Shown: positions 61,954 through 64,000 of the stretch, piece by piece | How positions within the stretch are numbered: position 1 is the stretch's first letter | Layout: each line of letters starts with the position of its first letter | Assembly (NCBI GenBank): GCA_007896885.1 | Contig: VOIU01000003.1 | Span: 62,001-126,000 of the forward strand | Direction of reading: 5' to 3' | DNA from: Bacteroidaceae bacterium HV4-6-C5C | GTDB taxonomy: Bacteria > Bacteroidota > Bacteroidia > Bacteroidales > Bacteroidaceae | DNA: 64,000 nucleotides | Notes under the pieces: generated by a model | Told to the model about the DNA's origin: nothing | The model's database searches: none | What the model saw: only the letters and a program-made list of their open reading frames with translations | Position numbers and translations under genes: made by a program

Positions 61954-63558
61954 CTATAGATTTATTCTCAAAGGTTTGAACGTGTCATTATTGTATATTT
62001 TCTTATTTATCTTGACATCTTTGACGCGATTCAGTTCCAGAGATGCTCCTTTTGTTGATACCTGTATATTATCGATCGACACATTCTCAACTTGGCTAAG
62101 TGCAATGCCTTTGTTGGCGTTAGTTATATTCACATTGTTGATAAAGATGTCTCGAATCGGCATTTCCGGTAAGCCATTAAAAAACATTGCTCTTCCGACA
62201 CTTGTACAGATAATATTGGAAATATGAATATTGCGGAATATTGGGGTTTCCTCTGTAACAGACGGAATAGCAGCATGCATCCTGCCGGCTAAATCTTCTT
62301 CGCTTTCTTCACCTGCACCTTTACCTCCATAGAATAAATCGAAGAGAATTGCTTCGTGAGGGATATTAATCATATTGATGTTATGAATAAAAATATTTTC
62401 GACTACACCACCTCGTCCACGATTGCTTTTAAAACGGAGTCCAACATCAGTGCCCATAAAAGTACAATCGGTAACATATATGTTCTTGACTCCTCCGGAC
62501 ATTTCACTGCCCACAACGAATCCTCCATGTCCGTGCAGCACTGTATTATTTTTGACAATAACGTTCTGGCAAGGCTCTCCACGCTTGCGCCCGTCTTCAT
62601 CTTTTCCCGATTTGAGACATATTGCATCATCTCCGGCATCAAAAATATTGTTGATGATTAAAGCATTCTTGCATGATTCCAAGTCGAGTGCATCTCCATT
62701 CTGTGAGTACCATGGATTGAAGACTTTTACTTTATTGATTGTGATATCTTCGCAAGATAACGGATGTATGCACCAGCTTGGGGAATTCTTGAATAAAACT
62801 CCTTGTAGTAGAACTTTTTTACATTTTACCAAATTTAATAAAACAGGGCGTAACCATGGACGTATCTCATTCCATTGTTCGTCTGTCTCTATTCCTGTGG
62901 GGTTATTAAAATCCTTGCAAGCTAATGCTCCTTTAAGAGATCCTGCAGTCGGATACCATATTCTGCCACTCTTGTCTAACACTCCACCTGATTTTACCAA
63001 ATCATTCCATTGTATTTCCGTCATTTTCTCCTTTTTTACGGGCCTCCAGCTATCTCCCGAACCATCAAAAACTCCATCTCCGGTGATTGCTATATTTTCT
63101 TCGTTCCATGCAGAAATAGGAGATTGACAACGTCTGGTTTCCATTCCCTCAAAAGATGTCTTTATAATGGGATAGGCATTGAAATCATTTGTAAACAGGA
63201 CTAGAGCATTCTTTTTGGTGTAGAGATTAACGTTGCTCAATAAAATAATCGGGCCGGTCAACCAAACACCTTTCGGGATGATAACCGTACCACCGCCTTT
63301 GGCATTTATGGATTTTATGGCGTTATTTATTGCTTGTGTATTTAGTGTAGTTCCGTCCCCTTTTGCTCCAAAATCTTTGATGTTGACTGAATAATCGCTG
63401 AAATGTGGTTGTTGCACGATAGGCATTTCAAATGGCAAATTACTATATATATCCTCTTTTATTTGGTTTGTGCTTTGTGCATAAACGCTTGTTTCGACTT
63501 GTTGCAATGGGAAAATGAGAATTGCAGCTGTAATCAGCTTTTTTGCAAGTGTGTTCAT
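61954..63558 (-). CDS. GH28 polygalacturonase
   Basis: 534 residues, signal peptide to about residue 28 (VYAQ). Inverting hydrolase of galacturonan with a right-handed beta-helix. Catalytic set complete: D289 (SQNGDALDLE), D310 and D311 (FDAGDDAICLKSG), H344 (LHGHGGFVVGSEMSGG) and the R-x-K pair in LRFKSNRGRGG. The N-terminal FGAKGDGTTLNTQAI motif is typical of exo-acting bacterial members, and the roughly 60-residue insertion near 165-235 also points to exo- or rhamnogalacturonan action. First gene of the operon; start fixed by signal peptide and lack of upstream extension. Confidence 0.93.
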   Translation of the reverse strand: MNTLAKKLITAAILIFPLQQVETSVYAQSTNQIKEDIYSNLPFEMPIVQQPHFSDYSVNIKDFGAKGDGTTLNTQAINNAIKSINAKGGGTVIIPKGVWLTGPIILLSNVNLYTKKNALVLFTNDFNAYPIIKTSFEGMETRRCQSPISAWNEENIAITGDGVFDGSGDSWRPVKKEKMTEIQWNDLVKSGGVLDKSGRIWYPTAGSLKGALACKDFNNPTGIETDEQWNEIRPWLRPVLLNLVKCKKVLLQGVLFKNSPSWCIHPLSCEDITINKVKVFNPWYSQNGDALDLESCKNALIINNIFDAGDDAICLKSGKDEDGRKRGEPCQNVIVKNNTVLHGHGGFVVGSEMSGGVKNIYVTDCTFMGTDVGLRFKSNRGRGGVVENIFIHNINMINIPHEAILFDLFYGGKGAGEESEEDLAGRMHAAIPSVTEETPIFRNIHISNIICTSVGRAMFFNGLPEMPIRDIFINNVNITNANKGIALSQVENVSIDNIQVSTKGASLELNRVKDVKINKKIYNNDTFKPLRINL

Positions 63559-63642
63559 TCGTTAAATTTTAGGGTATTATTATATGGTTATTATCTCTAG
63601 TGTCTTTCAATAGCCTTAACTTCAGACTAATTTTAATTATAC

Positions 63643-63676
63643 TTTCACAAGCGACTCTCCCGAGCAACTTGTGAAA
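63643..63676. repeat. Nested inverted repeat in the GH28 leader
   Basis: Outer arms TTTCACAAG and CTTGTGAAA, internal three-base loops CGA and CAA, inner arms CTC and GAG, terminal TCCC. The symmetry suits either an RNA hairpin or a dimeric regulator site. Confidence 0.55.
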
Positions 63677-63867
63677 ATAATAATTAATGATTCATGTTAA
63701 CCTAATTCTAACTTTAAATAAATACTATGAAAAAACCTCTTAATTACCGTTTGCAAAAGTAAGCCTGTTCCACCGAATAGATGTGTATAATTTGTTGGTT
63801 TAAGTGCATTTTTTGTCGTAATTGCCCCTTTTTTTGCACACTTTCGGCTTTTTTATGCAGAAATATC

Positions 63868-63875
63868 TATCTTTG
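63868..63875 (+). promoter_or_regulatory. -7 box of fabI
   Basis: TATCTTTG, full match, 26 bases before the start codon. Confidence 0.5.
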
Positions 63876-63901
63876 CAATTCAATTCTAGAATAAAATAAG
63901 T

Positions 63902-64000
63902 ATGAGTTACAATTTATTAAAAGGAAAAAGAGGCATAATTTTTGGTGCTCTTAATGAGCAATCCATTGCCTGGAAGGTAGCGGAAAAGGCTGTTCAAGAG
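63902..64000 (+). CDS. fabI: Enoyl-ACP reductase, N-terminal part (cut by window edge)
   Basis: 33 codons from ATG 63902 to the window end. The sequence MSYNLLKGKRGIIFGALNEQ followed by SIAWKVAEKA is the FabI variant of the SDR nucleotide-binding motif (G-x5-SIAW), specific to enoyl-ACP reductases that finish each round of fatty acid elongation. Divergent from the pectin operon, so it marks the right border of the locus. Confidence 0.88.
   Translation, partial: MSYNLLKGKRGIIFGALNEQSIAWKVAEKAVQE

Larger units (their letters stand above)
63559..63901. other. Divergent spacer between GH28 and fabI
   Basis: 343 bases. Minus-strand box TACTTTTG (63754-63761) would serve GH28, giving a leader of nearly 190 bases. 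Within that leader is a nested hairpin: TTTCACAAG (63643-63651) / CTTGTGAAA (63668-63676) enclosing CTC/GAG around TCCC. On the plus strand the fabI box TATCTTTG is at 63868-63875. No gene seen. Confidence 0.5.

Noticed and set aside
62423..63127. 234-codon plus-strand frame opposite GH28
   Set aside because: Antisense to a gene with complete catalytic motifs; composition is that of a complementary strand.

Overview
The window reads as chromosomal DNA of a gut- or sludge-type Bacteroides/Phocaeicola relative (phylum Bacteroidota). Evidence: an SusC/SusD pair, a one-protein hybrid two-component regulator, a MurF-alanine racemase fusion, a NuoCD fusion, promoters of the Bacteroides type (TTG, 19-20 bases, TAnnTTTG), and moderately AT-rich sequence throughout. 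Species cannot be fixed from the sequence alone. I saw no rRNA, tRNA, CRISPR array, transposase or integrase.

Left part (1-12564, almost all minus strand): a respiratory complex I operon nuoA-B-CD-H-I-J-K-L that runs off the left edge and has no nuoE, nuoF or nuoG between nuoCD and nuoH; then dxs-trkA-trkH (isoprenoid precursor enzyme plus potassium uptake); then a small transaldolase gene. The dxs-transaldolase spacer carries two elaborate palindromes.

12565-18218 is a probable inserted cassette: TonB-dependent receptor, SDR/DUF2867 oxidoreductase and a DNA photolyase, bracketed by a 56-base direct repeat of the transaldolase 5' end (52/56 identical; the distal copy has lost its start codon). 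After it come a thioredoxin-like lipoprotein, an unassigned glycosidase-like protein, and a convergent GH92 mannosidase-family gene.

24968-34466 is a plus-strand housekeeping block: GSCFA-domain protein, MurF-Alr fusion, TatA-TatC, nicotinate phosphoribosyltransferase and a large Dna2-like nuclease-helicase. A short promoter-to-terminator unit at 34502-34602 looks like a small RNA gene.

34804-63558 is a pectin utilisation locus. It has an ExuT-type hexuronate transporter, GH105, two CE8 pectin methylesterases (one fused to a CE12 acetylesterase), KdgF, a secreted esterase, a hybrid two-component sensor/regulator, GH3, a dicarboxylate-type symporter, a surface glycan-binding protein, SusD, SusC, GH43, a DUF4861 protein and a GH28 polygalacturonase. 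In outline, esterases strip methyl and acetyl groups, GH28 cuts polygalacturonate, SusCD import fragments, GH43/GH3 trim neutral sugars, GH105 releases unsaturated uronate, KdgF linearises it and ExuT brings monomers in. No polysaccharide lyase lies inside the window. A separately transcribed HAD phosphatase sits inside the locus. The window ends in the start of fabI on the plus strand.

Main points for follow-up: the photolyase cassette with its gene-start repeat, a perfect-consensus antisense promoter at the end of the regulator gene, four different word-built intergenic palindromes, a small RNA unit, the lean complex I operon, and two enzyme-like proteins of unclear activity (19482-21662 and 60602-61819).
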